Assembly: GCF_003480435.1 (NCBI RefSeq)
Contig: NZ_QUJB01000001.1
Span: 372,001 to 436,000 of the forward strand
Direction of reading: 5' to 3'
From: Clostridium sp. AM30-24
GTDB lineage: Bacteria; Bacillota; Clostridia; Lachnospirales; Lachnospiraceae
Length of the DNA: 64,000 bases
Shown here piece by piece: positions 19,798 to 30,551 of this stretch. Numbering within the stretch: position 1 is the first letter of the stretch; each line of letters opens with the position of its first letter. The translations under genes were made by a program, and so were the position numbers. Under the pieces are notes generated by a model. That model did no database searches. It was not told the origin of the DNA and saw only the letters and a program-made list of their open reading frames with translations.

Positions 19798-21130
19798 TTC
19801 CCTCTGCCGCTCCTTCCTGTAAAATCGCGGAAAACTTGGAAATACATGTCTCTGGTGACTGCGGGCTATATTTGTACTGGATCAGACCCTCAAGGATCTT
19901 TGCGCCTCTCTTTAATTTTGCTCTCATGAGCGGGCTCATCTCATCCATATTGGCGAGCTCATAAACTTCCCTCGTCTCGAGGTAGCTTAAGAGTTCTCTT
20001 CGTACTTTTGTACCGAGTTTCTTTACCTTCTCCTCCTGTACCGCTCCGCCGAGACGGGATACGGAGAGTCCGTAGTTGATCGCCGGTTTCTGTCCTTTAT
20101 CAAAGTTTTTCTTTGAGAGAACGATCTGTCCGTCCGTGATGGAGATGATGTTTGTGGAGATATATCCCGTGATATCCCCGCCCTTTGTCTCCACGATCGG
20201 AAGGATCGTGATCGAGCCGCCGTTTAAGTGCTGGCATCCTCTCTCCAGAAGTCTGGAATGTGTATAGAAGATATCCGGCGGATATGCCTCACGTCCCGGC
20301 ACATGGCCTAAGAGCAGGCTGATCTCTCTGTGGACATCCGCATGGCGCTTTAAATCATCGAAGACTAAGAGGACATCGTTGCCCTCCATCATGAACTTCT
20401 CCGCGATGGACGCTGCCACATACGGGGTCAGATAGAGAACCGGCGTCGTATCATCGTTGAAGGCCGCGAGAATGATCGTGTAGCTCATGCAGCCCTTTGC
20501 AAGGAGCTCCTGATAGACGCGCTTTACCTGTTTTTTCGTCTTGCCGATCGCCACATAGATACATACCATATTCTTTCCCTTCTGGTTTGCGATGGCATCT
20601 AAAGTGATCTGGGTCTTTCCTGTCTTTTTATCTCCGATGATGAGCTGACGCTGGCCTTTACCGATCGGGTAGATCAGATCGATTCCGGCGATCCCGGTCT
20701 CGAGCGGACGGCAGACTTTTCCCCGATCCATGATGGAGATCGGCTCATTCTCGATCGCGATCGGCTCTGCGTCCTCGAGGACCTGATCAGTCATCCGGTC
20801 GCGTCCGAACATATCAACGACTCTTGAGAAGGAGCTTAAAGCGAATGCCGCTTTGTAGGTCTCCCCAGTTCCGCGGACCTGATCTCCGATAAATACCGGT
20901 CCATTGCTCTTTACGACGGTGACACAGATTTCCGATCTGCGGATCGCGTTGACGTATCCCTCCGCGCCGTTTCCGATCAGGACTCTCTCCATGAAAACGG
21001 CATTTTCCAGTCCGCGGACCGTCAGAATGTATTCTTTTACAGCTGTCACCAGACCGATTTCATAACTGTTGCGTCCGGCTTTGATCTCTTCAATTTTTTT
21101 ATCAACCAGACTCTTGCTGTAACTTTCCAT
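19784..21130 (-). CDS. F1-ATPase alpha-like subunit
   Basis: A 448-aa relative of AtpA, shorter than the usual 500 or so. The P-loop GDKKTGKT at 166-173 replaces the standard GDRQTGKT, so the usual Gln is Lys. The Arg-finger region SVSRLGGAVQ is intact, as is ISITDGQI near residue 330. The protein can bind nucleotide and supply the Arg finger to the beta site. The N-terminal segment (SLVDKKIEEI) is short, and in true ATP synthase this region docks delta, which is missing here. Start supported by AAGGAGAAGCAAAG. It follows the b-like gene by 12 bp. Confidence 0.9.
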
Positions 21131-21142
21131 CTTTGCTTCTCC

Positions 21143-21910
21143 TTATATACTGTAATCGAACATCCGGTTTCCGCGGACAACGCGGACTCCCTCGCAGATC
21201 CCTTCATCGTAGACCGTCTCGACCCGCCCGTCTTTTCCGGCACCCTCCGGATTTCCGGTATAGACAGTCGTCTTGTCACTGTAAAGATCCGAGAATACGG
21301 AGGCATACTCGCGGAATCCGCAGGCATCCATCGTACCATTCTCATCAAGATACTGCTCCAGAATCTTTAACTCTTCCTCATCCAGACACTGTCTTAAGAT
21401 CTGCTCCTGCTCTTCCGGATCGAGAGTTGAAAGACTGTATGCAGTTTCGAGCGGAAGATCCGTAAGGATCCTGCCGGCCGCTTTTCCGGTCTCTGCCATC
21501 GGACCCGGATTCAGAGAAAGGATCCCCCGGATCTCTGCGCTTCTGTCCACCGCAAATTCGTTCCGGACATTTCTGTATGCTTCGCCGAAATCTGTCTGTC
21601 CTGTCGATGCCGGCGGCAGCTCCAGACCGGCTGCGGGTGTTTCTGCGACAGTCTGGACCTTCGCCGGATTCTTTGCAGGCGCGTCCTTTTTCATCAGGTT
21701 GACTCCATAGAGCCGCTCTTTTTCTTCCAGTTCTTCAAGCTTTTTCTTTTTTTCCTCATACAACCGGTCAAAGACGGAGAGCTCGCGCATATACCGCCCG
21801 TTGACCTGCCCGGTTACCCGGTCCGATACCTGCCTGATTACCAAAAACATAAATGCGATCATAAGCAGGAGAACCACCAGAACCGCCAGAAATATCATGA
21901 CATACCGCAT
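21143..21910 (-). CDS. Membrane-anchored coiled-coil protein, b/delta-like stator candidate
   Basis: A 255-aa protein: membrane segment about 3-25, then a charged coiled coil about 44-70 (DRLYEEKKKKLEELEEKERL), a Pro/Ala-rich linker, and a helical C-terminal half with DPEEQEQILRQCLDEEELKILEQ. It sits between the c-like and alpha-like genes, exactly where atpF (b) and atpH (delta) stand in bacterial atp operons. Its plan of membrane anchor, coiled coil and helical domain suits a fused stator stalk. No direct b or delta motif can be claimed from sequence, so the role is inferred from position and architecture. AGGTG lies about 8 nt before the ATG. Confidence 0.65.
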   Translation of the reverse strand: MRYVMIFLAVLVVLLLMIAFMFLVIRQVSDRVTGQVNGRYMRELSVFDRLYEEKKKKLEELEEKERLYGVNLMKKDAPAKNPAKVQTVAETPAAGLELPPASTGQTDFGEAYRNVRNEFAVDRSAEIRGILSLNPGPMAETGKAAGRILTDLPLETAYSLSTLDPEEQEQILRQCLDEEELKILEQYLDENGTMDACGFREYASVFSDLYSDKTTVYTGNPEGAGKDGRVETVYDEGICEGVRVVRGNRMFDYSI

Positions 21911-21931
21911 GGTCTTGCACCTGCCTTTCGA

Positions 21932-22253
<322 letters not shown>

Positions 22254-22277
22254 TTTCTCATAATAACCTGTTTCCGA

Positions 22278-24233
22278 TTACTCCCCGACCTTCGTCTCAT
22301 CTTCAGTCCTGATGATCAGAGGCTTGTCCGCCGGGATTGTCTCAAACAGCGGTTCAGCGCTCTTTAAGACGATCTCCGAATTATTTTCGGAAGAAGATCT
22401 GTCCGCGTCATCATTCACCGTTGTCCCGTCCGAAACATTCTGGGAAGAAGCATCCTGGGAAGAAGCATCCTGGGAGGATGTACCGCCGGATGTGCTTCCG
22501 CCAGATGTGCTTCCACCGGATGTGCTTCCGCCGGATGTGTTTCCGCCGGACGTGCTTCCACCGGATGTGCTTCCGCCGGATGTACCGGAGCTTCCGGAAC
22601 CGCTTCCGCTGTTGTAATACGGGTTCTTTGCCGTGATCGTCTTTAAGACAGTCGCCTGACTGCTGTTCGCTGCAAAGATCTGGAGCTCCAGACGGTAGGT
22701 TCTCACATCTTCTCCAACCGCTGCATCAAACCATTCTGTGACTTCACCGTTTGCCGCTTCGCTGACATCGACCTCATTTTCGCTGAGTTCGTTTCCGCTC
22801 TCATCATAGAGAACGGCTCTTGCGCTGTACGCCGGATAATCGTCGTTGATGCTGAGAGCATACTCGATACCGGAGCTCGTGATGGAACGGACGGTGAAAT
22901 CGCAGTTGACCGTCTTCGTCCAGACCCTCATGGTATCCATGACCTTGAAGGAACCTTCGTCCTCATCGCTCTCATCATATTCCGGATAGTAACCGAGTAC
23001 CACTCGGTATTTCGTCTTGGGAAGAAGTTTCTCTGTAAAACGGTAATCACTGTCATCCGGGCTCACAAACGCGTGCGCGATATAATTGTCATCATTCGCA
23101 GAGTGATTTGCCTCATAAACACGCAGCTCGATCACACCATAGTATCCGAACGGGTCGGAAATCGCAAATGAAGTATCAATATAGGAAGAATCACTTGTCA
23201 CCTGTTTTAACTGCATGGACTGGCGTCCTAAGATCGCCTGGTCGGATCCGCTGTTGTCGATACTTCCGCCATCGCCTCCTCGTCCGCCGGATCCACCGTT
23301 TCCTCCTGCTCCGCCATCACCGCCGTTTCCACCGTTTCCACCGGAACCGCCGTTTCCGCCGGACCCACCGATACCTCCGGATCCACCGATACCTCCGGTG
23401 CCTCCGGTACCTCCGGTGCCTCCGTTTCCACCGAGACCGCCGTTTCCGCCTTTACCGCCGAGACCGCCGCTTCCGCCGACACCGCCGCTTCCGCCGACAC
23501 CGCCGTTTCCGCCGTCTCCGCCGCGGATCGTGTAAGAGTAGAGCTTCTGGCCGAGATTATACGGATCTTCCACGACTTTTAAAGAGCCGAGGACCTGACC
23601 GAGATCGACCGTGCGCTCGAGTCCGAGATCCAGTGTTTCATCCTTCACGGTGAATGTGATATCCCCGGTCTTAAAGGATTGTGCATCAAGGATCTTGAGA
23701 TCAAGAAGGTCGTTCATCACATGGACATTTCCGGAGCGGTCGCCCACCATGAATGCCCAGCCTTCTGCCTGAAGGCTTCCGGTGTTGTCGGTGATCCCGC
23801 TTCCGGTCATCAGATATTTCCGGTCTGTCAGTTTGTAAAAGGCCGGTTCACTGAGATCCGTGATCTCATAGCGGGAGTCAAGTCTTTCCACGGTTCCATC
23901 CGGATAAAACCGGTAGCCGCCTCCGTAGACCGTCAGGGATTTTGCCCCCGGATCATACGCAACCGTCTGGCGTCCGAGAGAATATTCTTTCTTATTATCA
24001 TCGACCAGATTGTATCCTTTATTCCAGCTGCGGTATATTTTTCCTTCTGAGCCAATCTCGATCTTTGCGTAGCTGTTGTCATATACGGTCCCACCTGCGG
24101 GCACCGCATATTTCTCCGACTGAGTATTGGCTGCGCTCACGACCCCAACGCTGAACCCTGCAACGGCTGTTGTCACAGCCGCTGCAAAGATTACGAAGGA
24201 CCGCTTTGCTTTTCCTGTTAATGCTCGTTTCAT
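22278..24233 (-). CDS. Exported protein with 29 GGX triplets (polyglycine rod) and Fn3-like domains
   Basis: A 651-aa protein. Residues 12-35 form a signal peptide or anchor with a possible SAA cleavage. A beta-rich head follows (about 36-235) containing KYLMTGSGI, matched by YYLTGSGI in the 3566-aa protein. Residues 238-324 are exactly 29 uninterrupted Gly-Gly-X triplets (X mostly N, S, T, V, I, D), the pattern of polyglycine II helical bundles. An Fn3-like region comes next (LLPKTKYRVVLGYY). A C-terminal tail of GGSTS/GGNTS repeats and a Ser/Asp/Gln-rich end follow, without a sorting motif or membrane span. AGAAGGGGCGACAGAG precedes the ATG, 17 bp after the 2062-aa gene. It is likely a rigid extracellular rod. 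Confidence 0.88.
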   Translation of the reverse strand: MKRALTGKAKRSFVIFAAAVTTAVAGFSVGVVSAANTQSEKYAVPAGGTVYDNSYAKIEIGSEGKIYRSWNKGYNLVDDNKKEYSLGRQTVAYDPGAKSLTVYGGGYRFYPDGTVERLDSRYEITDLSEPAFYKLTDRKYLMTGSGITDNTGSLQAEGWAFMVGDRSGNVHVMNDLLDLKILDAQSFKTGDITFTVKDETLDLGLERTVDLGQVLGSLKVVEDPYNLGQKLYSYTIRGGDGGNGGVGGSGGVGGSGGLGGKGGNGGLGGNGGTGGTGGTGGIGGSGGIGGSGGNGGSGGNGGNGGDGGAGGNGGSGGRGGDGGSIDNSGSDQAILGRQSMQLKQVTSDSSYIDTSFAISDPFGYYGVIELRVYEANHSANDDNYIAHAFVSPDDSDYRFTEKLLPKTKYRVVLGYYPEYDESDEDEGSFKVMDTMRVWTKTVNCDFTVRSITSSGIEYALSINDDYPAYSARAVLYDESGNELSENEVDVSEAANGEVTEWFDAAVGEDVRTYRLELQIFAANSSQATVLKTITAKNPYYNSGSGSGSSGTSGGSTSGGSTSGGNTSGGSTSGGSTSGGSTSGGTSSQDASSQDASSQNVSDGTTVNDDADRSSSENNSEIVLKSAEPLFETIPADKPLIIRTEDETKVGE

Positions 24234-24250
24234 CTCTGTCGCCCCTTCTG

Positions 24251-27200
24251 TTACGGAGTAAATGTGATCGTATCTTTATAGATCTGACCACCATCTTCTT
24301 TCAGGAACTGGATCGTTACCGCATACTGGACATCGTCCTCCGAAAGTTCGATCGGAATTGTCGTCGTATAGGTTGACGTTGTTCCTTTCTGTGTAAACAG
24401 TCCTGTCGTTCCTGCTGATACCGTCTTACTCTCGGTATGAGCTGTACCCTGGCTGTCAACCCAGTTTACAGTCGTCTGGATCATCTTGATGTTATCAAGA
24501 TTATAACCGTTGTATACAAGGATCTGGATCTGGTTTCCTGCATTTCTCTTGATCTGGATGCTGTCGAAACGACCTCCCCAGGTATCCATCGTCTTCTCTG
24601 CAGACTCGTAAGCCGCAAAGCTCTGCTTCTGGGCATCGGACATATTTTCGATCTCGCCCCAGGTAAGTCCCGTCTCGGTTCCCTTGTTCTCCAGATCTTT
24701 TCTCGCATAGATGTGGAGCTTGTATTCTTTGTTTGAATCAAGGCTGCCGATCTTATCTGTCGTGGAAACGGTCACAATACCGTCCGAGACATTCTTTTCC
24801 CAGACACACATCTGATCATTGTTTTCAACGATCTTGTTGTCGCTGTCGTAGAGTGCGATCACATATTTACCTTCCGCAAATGCCTTGTTCGGATCCTGCG
24901 GGGTAACCGAGATGCTGAGTCCCTGTCCGTTGTTTACCGGTCTCGTTTCTACATAGAAGCCAGGATCGATCAGCTTATCCCAGTTGATCGTTGCAAAATA
25001 ATTTCTGTTTCCGATCACGGACTCACCATTTGCATCCTTCGCACGGATATAGAGCCGGTACTGGTGTCCAGGCTGCATCAGTGTGTTCTTTGAGAGATCG
25101 ATCTTTTCGGTCATCTCAGACATGTAGCTTCTCGCGCGGCCGTCCTTGTCGATCCATGTTCCATCGCTGTTCTTTGTATAGCCCATTGCCGCAAGGATCG
25201 CGTCATTGCCTGCCACAACATGCTGCAGTTCAACACCATTTACGACTTCTTTCAGCTCATAAGTGATATCGAAGCCCTCTGTCAGGGACAGACCGTAGGA
25301 AACATTCACACTCTTGTCTGTGTAGCTTACATAGTTGATATCCGATGCTTTAATTCCGGTGATATCCATTCCGTCCATCGTCTGGACAAAGTAGATCGCT
25401 TCGCTGTTCCTGTCATTATCAAGAAGCTCCTTTAAGGTATCGCTTCCCATTGCCTTTCCAAGAACGTGGATCTCATACTCGGTATTCTGGCTGAGACCGG
25501 TGATCTGGCTTGTATAGTACGCAGCCTGATCTCCCTCGATCGGGATCTTTTCCTCAAAGACCGGATCTCCTGTCGTCTCACCTCGTCTGTAGACGCGGAC
25601 CACGATATATCTATTTCCGTCCTCTTCTTGCGCCAGAAGATCACGGCTGTTGGTACGGAACTGGAGGCGGCAGGTTGTAAGCGCTGTCGTTCTCATAACA
25701 TCATTGATCGTCGGACTTAAGGTTCCAACGGTCACAGACATCTGGTTTGCATCCGCATCCCTTTCGAACATGAGTTTTTTCTCCACCTTGAGAAGCGGCT
25801 GGAGTGTTCCGCCGACTTCCTTGTAACCGGAAGTTCCGAGACGGAGCTGGAGGACCTGTTTATTGAATTCCTCCTCCTTCTGTTCATCCGTATAGGAGGA
25901 CGGGAAGTTATTCGATATATTCCGGAAGTTCAGAAGAATGTCTCCATCTTTTTTATTCTTCTTCGCATCCTCCGGCCAGAGACTGTCGATGTCTGTCACA
26001 TTTCTGACTGTATACCTTGCCATCCACGGAGTGGACAGAAGGTACGGATCCTTGCGGACAAGATTGCCGTTTGCGTTGATCGTATAGTACCATGCCATAT
26101 ACTGGCTGCTCTCACCGTTGTCCAGGGACTCCACGATATAATTTCCGGTCGTGCCTTCCGCGCCGTTCTCATTGACCGGTGCATTCGTCAGATAGTACTG
26201 ACCTCCGAAGCCGGAATCATACTGAAGGTTCACTGTAAAGGTTACCTTCTTTCCGCTCGTAATTCCTTTTAAGAGGGAGAGATCATAACCCACATACTGG
26301 TTTCCTCCGTCTGTCTTTCCGGTAAAACCAGCATAGTAAGAGGTATACGGAGTTCCGCCTTCCGGTGTTCCTGTCACGGTTACGCGGCTGACGCGGTTCA
26401 GATCGATCGCATTATTCTTTACGATAAACTCAAAGCGCACCGTATTGGAATTGTTTGCATGTGACACACGGATAGCAAGGTTGTTCTTTATATCGGAAGG
26501 TTCCATCGGCGGCGTATACATATGGGACGCCAGCGACAGGGTTGCGGAGGTCGGTTGGCTGCCGTTCTCCATGACATCTTTCTCATTATAGAGGACCTGA
26601 TTCATCTTGATGGTGTAGACCTGTGTGGCATCTCCCATCGCCATCTTCATGATCCCGTAATCGCCATCTGGTTCGATATAAGAAAGTTCATTTGTTGTCG
26701 GTGAAATTCTCTTTGCACCGAGGAATACTTCGCCGAGTGTGGCATCGTCCGTAATATCCGCCTGTGCGAGTATGGATGATCCATCCACATCATCGTAGTG
26801 GTATTTCCACTTCACTCCGCCCTTCTCGATCTTTTCGATATACATCTTTACGTCCGGAGACTGCTTCGGTGTGTCGACAACTCCCGATGAGAGCAGGGTG
26901 CCCTTACTGAAGCTTCCTGTCACATTGTTCGGGAAGATATAGTTGGAGTTGTTTCGGAAGGTCAGTCTCGCCTTGTATGCAAATACATAGTGCCATCCTC
27001 TCGTGACGTTTGAGTTTGGTCCCGCAAAGATCGAGACGGTACCGTTCGACGGACTATTGAAGTACGAAGCAGCTCCACCGTTCGTGTTGCCGACCTTCTC
27101 CTCCTCGCTCATCCGGAGTCCCCAGGTGTTCCATACGGAATCCATCGTGCTCGTCACGCCGTTTACCGGATCCATAAAGAAGATATTGATCGACGGGAGC

Positions 27201-30200
27201 GAACGGTCATTCGCATTGACCGGAAGCGTAAATTTCAGTTTCGGGGAGTTATCCTTGCCCCAGTCTGTCCACTCGGTCGGATCATTTCCCTTATCTGTAT
27301 CGGAATCGTTCTCATATCCGAGAATATCCTTCTCCGTCATTACATAGTAAGTGACAGAGTTCGCAAGTCCGCCTTCGTTGTTGTAGTTCGCGCAGAGGTT
27401 ATATCCGACGATCGTGTCGTCCGCAAGGTTATCTTTTGTCGTTCCCTGCAGATAGGAGTTTGCCTTCGCGTTCGTGATGGGAGTCACAGTCACACCGGAA
27501 GTCAGCGGGCTCGGGAAATCCGGAACCTTCTCATCGTAGCTTACGGAGTAGTAAGTGGTACTTCCCGTCTCGAACGGAAGCTGGTTCTCATAATTTGACA
27601 GGTTCTGGGCAGAATCTGCCGGGTAGGAGTAGTTATATGTATAGTCGTAAACGCCGAGGATCGCGATCGTATATTTCGATGCTGTCAGCTCTGCGGAGGA
27701 AAGACCGAAGGTCTGGGCGCTGATCTTTAATGCGTCCTGACGTCCGTTCTCGCCCCAGTACTTGCTGACGAAATCACCCGTATACGGTTTGCTGTTGTCC
27801 GTGCTATCGATATAGACGTCAACCGGACCGGCTCCCAGCGGAGTTCCGGAGGTGTTGGCACCTGTATAGATCGCAGCACGGACCATCTTGACCGATTTCG
27901 TTGAAAGATTTGCAGTGTCTTCTGTATCGGTATCTTTACCGAAGTAGACCGATACACCGACGTTCACAGAGGAGTCCGGAACAACGTTCACGGAGATCGG
28001 GCTGTGCTCGCCTGTACTTACAACACAGTCACCGAGATATGTCCTCGTGAAATTCTTTGTCACCGGATCCTCAACGTAGCCCCATGCGGAGATACGGTAG
28101 CTGGACTTTGTCTTTAATCCGTACTGGAGGATCGGAATGTTGTATTTTCCTTCACCATCTGAGTAGTTGGAGTCCTTGGAGTTTAAATTGATCTTCATCG
28201 TTGAAGTGTAGTTTCCGCTGCTCTCGATCATGATCTCCAGCGGATGGTCCTCTGATGAAAAGATCGTTCCGTACTCCTTCGGGTCGATGGTAAGAACACC
28301 GTCGAGAGTTGTGTTCTTATCGACTGTAGTCTCATTCCAGGTATAGTAAAGGGAAACCTCACCCTTGGAAGTCATCATGAATCCGTCGGACGGATCACTC
28401 GTAACTTCAACATTCTTTTCGTTATCGTAATAATTCATTGTGACGCGCACAATGTACTGGTGACCTTTTTCGATCTTGTTATTTCCATCTTTTGTCGGTC
28501 CGATATAGAGGGAGGTATTTGGCTTCGTGGAAGTCAGGGTTTCGATCAGTGCCCCCCTGTTCTCCGGATCCAGGATCTCCCAGGTATAACCGGTAACTGC
28601 CTCATCCTCATCCTGTACTTTTACAGAGAGATCAAAGTAGGTCTGGCTGTTTGCGTAGCCGGCCGGTTTTCCGTCAAATTTCGGAGTCTTCTTTAAGGTC
28701 TTCCATGTCTGGGTAGTACCGCTCGTCTTCCAGACTCCGCCCACATAGGACTCAAGTTTTACACTGTAAGTCTTATCACTCGTAAGAGTATTATTTCCGC
28801 CGTTTAAGGCTGTAAAGTCAGAAGCCGTGTCGAGTGTTACGAGATTGCTGTGATCTGCAAGCTCGGTCGCACTGACCTCTTTTCTCATGATCTCTTTTCC
28901 CTTGGAATCGAGGATCGTGATCCTTGCCTGAGTCGCTTCGGAGTAATCCATTCTCTCAAGAGTTACAACGAATCCATCTTCCTTCGCATACGCCTTATCG
29001 AGGTTTAATCCCGAACTGTCTGTATAGAAGGTACGGTTGATGTAATCCCTGCTTCCCGTAATATTCTTTAACAGATACCCGGATTTTACGACCAGACGGT
29101 ATTCCTGATCCGGACTTAAGTTGGAACATGTCACGGTGTAGGTCTCATCTGCCGCGAAGTTGATCCTCGTGTTGTCCGCTTCCCCACTTACCTCAAGCTC
29201 GACCGGCTGGCCGTTCTTATCGTAAATGTAAACGCTGCCTTCCTGACCGTTTAAGACGTCGTCCTCATCGGTTACAGTGAAGGTTGCCTCAAGAGTACCG
29301 GCTGTCAGCGTGAATTCCGTGATCTGGAAGGATGCCTGTGCCTGGGTCTCCGGATTGTTTAAGCTTCCGTTCGTACCCTTTTTTCCACCGGATCCGTTGG
29401 AACCGCTCTGACCGTTGGAACCGCTTCCGCCATCGGAGCCATCATCTCCGCTGCTTCCTTCATCGCCGTCCTGGCCTTCGTTTCCATCTTCACCGTCTTC
29501 TCCGTCTTCGCCGTTGTTTCCGATCTTTCCTTCTTTTCCTTCGTCGCCCTGCTCACCAGCCGCACCGGTCTCTCCGGCTGCGCCTGTCTCTCCGGCTGCA
29601 CCTTCCTCACCGGACTGACCGTCAACGACCGTAAAATCGAATTCCGGTGCAACCCAGTCCTCTGCAGACTGGACCTGAATGTTATCATCCGCATCCAGAA
29701 GCATCTCCTGAAACGTCATCCGGCTGTTGCCCTGGGCATCAGAAATAATCTGGTCACCGAAGTCATAGCGGACTCCATTGCCCAAAGTGATGTATGTACC
29801 ATCTGCAACGATCTGGTACTGTGCTGTATCGTTTGCAAGACAGATGATCCCCTGTTCCGGGTACTCCGCCTCGAGCCATCCGTCGATCGCCATCTCTTCT
29901 CCGGAAGGCAGATGCAGCGATGCGCCGTTCGAGTAGACCATAAAACGGTCATCACCGATCTTCCAGATAAAGTTGTTGAAGGAGATCTCATTTCCATTAT
30001 TTGTCACGGAGAATCCGCCATTGGATGCCGCGAGGACCGTATTCTTCTCCACACTGTAGTGGTTGACAAGTCCTGTATTGACATCATCCAGGTTCACGAG
30101 CACACCGTTTGATGTGGCACTCGCCGAACCATCCGCGTAGTGGAGAAAGCTCTCCTTTCCTACGCTGCGCTTTGTTCCTTCGATGTCACGAAAGACAAGC

Positions 30201-30439
30201 TCGTTCGGGAATTTTCCTTTTACCTTTGTTCCACCCGAAAAATAGTACGATTCCGGAGCTGCCTCTTCGCTCCCGCTTTTCTCGCTTTGCGTACTTTGCC
30301 AATCTGACGACAGAACATAGCCATCCGCCGCCATCGAGGATTCTCTCGCTGATGACATAAAGATCCCGGCTGATAATGTTCCTGCGGCGGCAAGCAGCGT
30401 CGTTGCGCCGATCGCAATCAGTTTTCCGTATTTCGACAT
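24251..30439 (-). CDS. Giant exported protein with 29 collagen-like GXX triplets and Fn3-like domains
   Basis: A 2062-aa first gene of the operon. There is an N-terminal membrane segment at about 7-27 and a beta-rich head to about 265, with DDRFMVYSNGASL placed like the LTGSGI motif of the 651-aa protein. Residues 274-360 are 29 uninterrupted Gly-X-X triplets with no proline. The first 20 or so triplets are rich in Glu/Asp (GEE, GET, GED) and the last in Ser/Asn/Gly. A long series of Fn3-like or related beta domains follows to the C-terminus (LSPDQEYRLVVKSGY, LSQNTEYEIHVLG). No LPXTG and no C-terminal membrane span. GAGGTGAGAAAAA precedes the ATG. It is probably a trimeric collagen-like stalk carrying a long domain string at the cell surface. 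Confidence 0.88.
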   Translation of the reverse strand: MSKYGKLIAIGATTLLAAAGTLSAGIFMSSARESSMAADGYVLSSDWQSTQSEKSGSEEAAPESYYFSGGTKVKGKFPNELVFRDIEGTKRSVGKESFLHYADGSASATSNGVLVNLDDVNTGLVNHYSVEKNTVLAASNGGFSVTNNGNEISFNNFIWKIGDDRFMVYSNGASLHLPSGEEMAIDGWLEAEYPEQGIICLANDTAQYQIVADGTYITLGNGVRYDFGDQIISDAQGNSRMTFQEMLLDADDNIQVQSAEDWVAPEFDFTVVDGQSGEEGAAGETGAAGETGAAGEQGDEGKEGKIGNNGEDGEDGEDGNEGQDGDEGSSGDDGSDGGSGSNGQSGSNGSGGKKGTNGSLNNPETQAQASFQITEFTLTAGTLEATFTVTDEDDVLNGQEGSVYIYDKNGQPVELEVSGEADNTRINFAADETYTVTCSNLSPDQEYRLVVKSGYLLKNITGSRDYINRTFYTDSSGLNLDKAYAKEDGFVVTLERMDYSEATQARITILDSKGKEIMRKEVSATELADHSNLVTLDTASDFTALNGGNNTLTSDKTYSVKLESYVGGVWKTSGTTQTWKTLKKTPKFDGKPAGYANSQTYFDLSVKVQDEDEAVTGYTWEILDPENRGALIETLTSTKPNTSLYIGPTKDGNNKIEKGHQYIVRVTMNYYDNEKNVEVTSDPSDGFMMTSKGEVSLYYTWNETTVDKNTTLDGVLTIDPKEYGTIFSSEDHPLEIMIESSGNYTSTMKINLNSKDSNYSDGEGKYNIPILQYGLKTKSSYRISAWGYVEDPVTKNFTRTYLGDCVVSTGEHSPISVNVVPDSSVNVGVSVYFGKDTDTEDTANLSTKSVKMVRAAIYTGANTSGTPLGAGPVDVYIDSTDNSKPYTGDFVSKYWGENGRQDALKISAQTFGLSSAELTASKYTIAILGVYDYTYNYSYPADSAQNLSNYENQLPFETGSTTYYSVSYDEKVPDFPSPLTSGVTVTPITNAKANSYLQGTTKDNLADDTIVGYNLCANYNNEGGLANSVTYYVMTEKDILGYENDSDTDKGNDPTEWTDWGKDNSPKLKFTLPVNANDRSLPSINIFFMDPVNGVTSTMDSVWNTWGLRMSEEEKVGNTNGGAASYFNSPSNGTVSIFAGPNSNVTRGWHYVFAYKARLTFRNNSNYIFPNNVTGSFSKGTLLSSGVVDTPKQSPDVKMYIEKIEKGGVKWKYHYDDVDGSSILAQADITDDATLGEVFLGAKRISPTTNELSYIEPDGDYGIMKMAMGDATQVYTIKMNQVLYNEKDVMENGSQPTSATLSLASHMYTPPMEPSDIKNNLAIRVSHANNSNTVRFEFIVKNNAIDLNRVSRVTVTGTPEGGTPYTSYYAGFTGKTDGGNQYVGYDLSLLKGITSGKKVTFTVNLQYDSGFGGQYYLTNAPVNENGAEGTTGNYIVESLDNGESSQYMAWYYTINANGNLVRKDPYLLSTPWMARYTVRNVTDIDSLWPEDAKKNKKDGDILLNFRNISNNFPSSYTDEQKEEEFNKQVLQLRLGTSGYKEVGGTLQPLLKVEKKLMFERDADANQMSVTVGTLSPTINDVMRTTALTTCRLQFRTNSRDLLAQEEDGNRYIVVRVYRRGETTGDPVFEEKIPIEGDQAAYYTSQITGLSQNTEYEIHVLGKAMGSDTLKELLDNDRNSEAIYFVQTMDGMDITGIKASDINYVSYTDKSVNVSYGLSLTEGFDITYELKEVVNGVELQHVVAGNDAILAAMGYTKNSDGTWIDKDGRARSYMSEMTEKIDLSKNTLMQPGHQYRLYIRAKDANGESVIGNRNYFATINWDKLIDPGFYVETRPVNNGQGLSISVTPQDPNKAFAEGKYVIALYDSDNKIVENNDQMCVWEKNVSDGIVTVSTTDKIGSLDSNKEYKLHIYARKDLENKGTETGLTWGEIENMSDAQKQSFAAYESAEKTMDTWGGRFDSIQIKRNAGNQIQILVYNGYNLDNIKMIQTTVNWVDSQGTAHTESKTVSAGTTGLFTQKGTTSTYTTTIPIELSEDDVQYAVTIQFLKEDGGQIYKDTITFTP

Positions 30440-30522
30440 TTTTTCTCACCTCTTGATTATGCTGGGGACATATCTGTAAGCTTTTTCACATACTTCTGTT
30501 TATAAGTATCCCATAATACATA

Positions 30523-30551
30523 ATGCTACCACGTTTGGAAAAAAATGTCTA
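30523..30551 (-). promoter_or_regulatory. Candidate promoter of the surface/ATPase operon
   Basis: Minus strand: TAGACA (30546-30551), 17-bp spacer, TAGCAT (30523-30528), about 85 bp before the 2062-aa start. The boxes match consensus at 5/6 and 4/6. The A/T-rich region offers alternatives, so this is tentative. Confidence 0.35.

Noticed and set aside
23262..23522. CRISPR-like or satellite repeat
   Set aside because: The periodicity is 9 bp in frame and encodes Gly-Gly-X; there are no constant repeats with unique spacers.
23108..23653. Plus-strand Arg/Pro-rich ORFs opposite the Gly repeats (also near 14788-15298 and 29332-29634)
   Set aside because: They are shadows of Gly-rich coding on the minus strand, with low-complexity translation and no ribosome binding sites.
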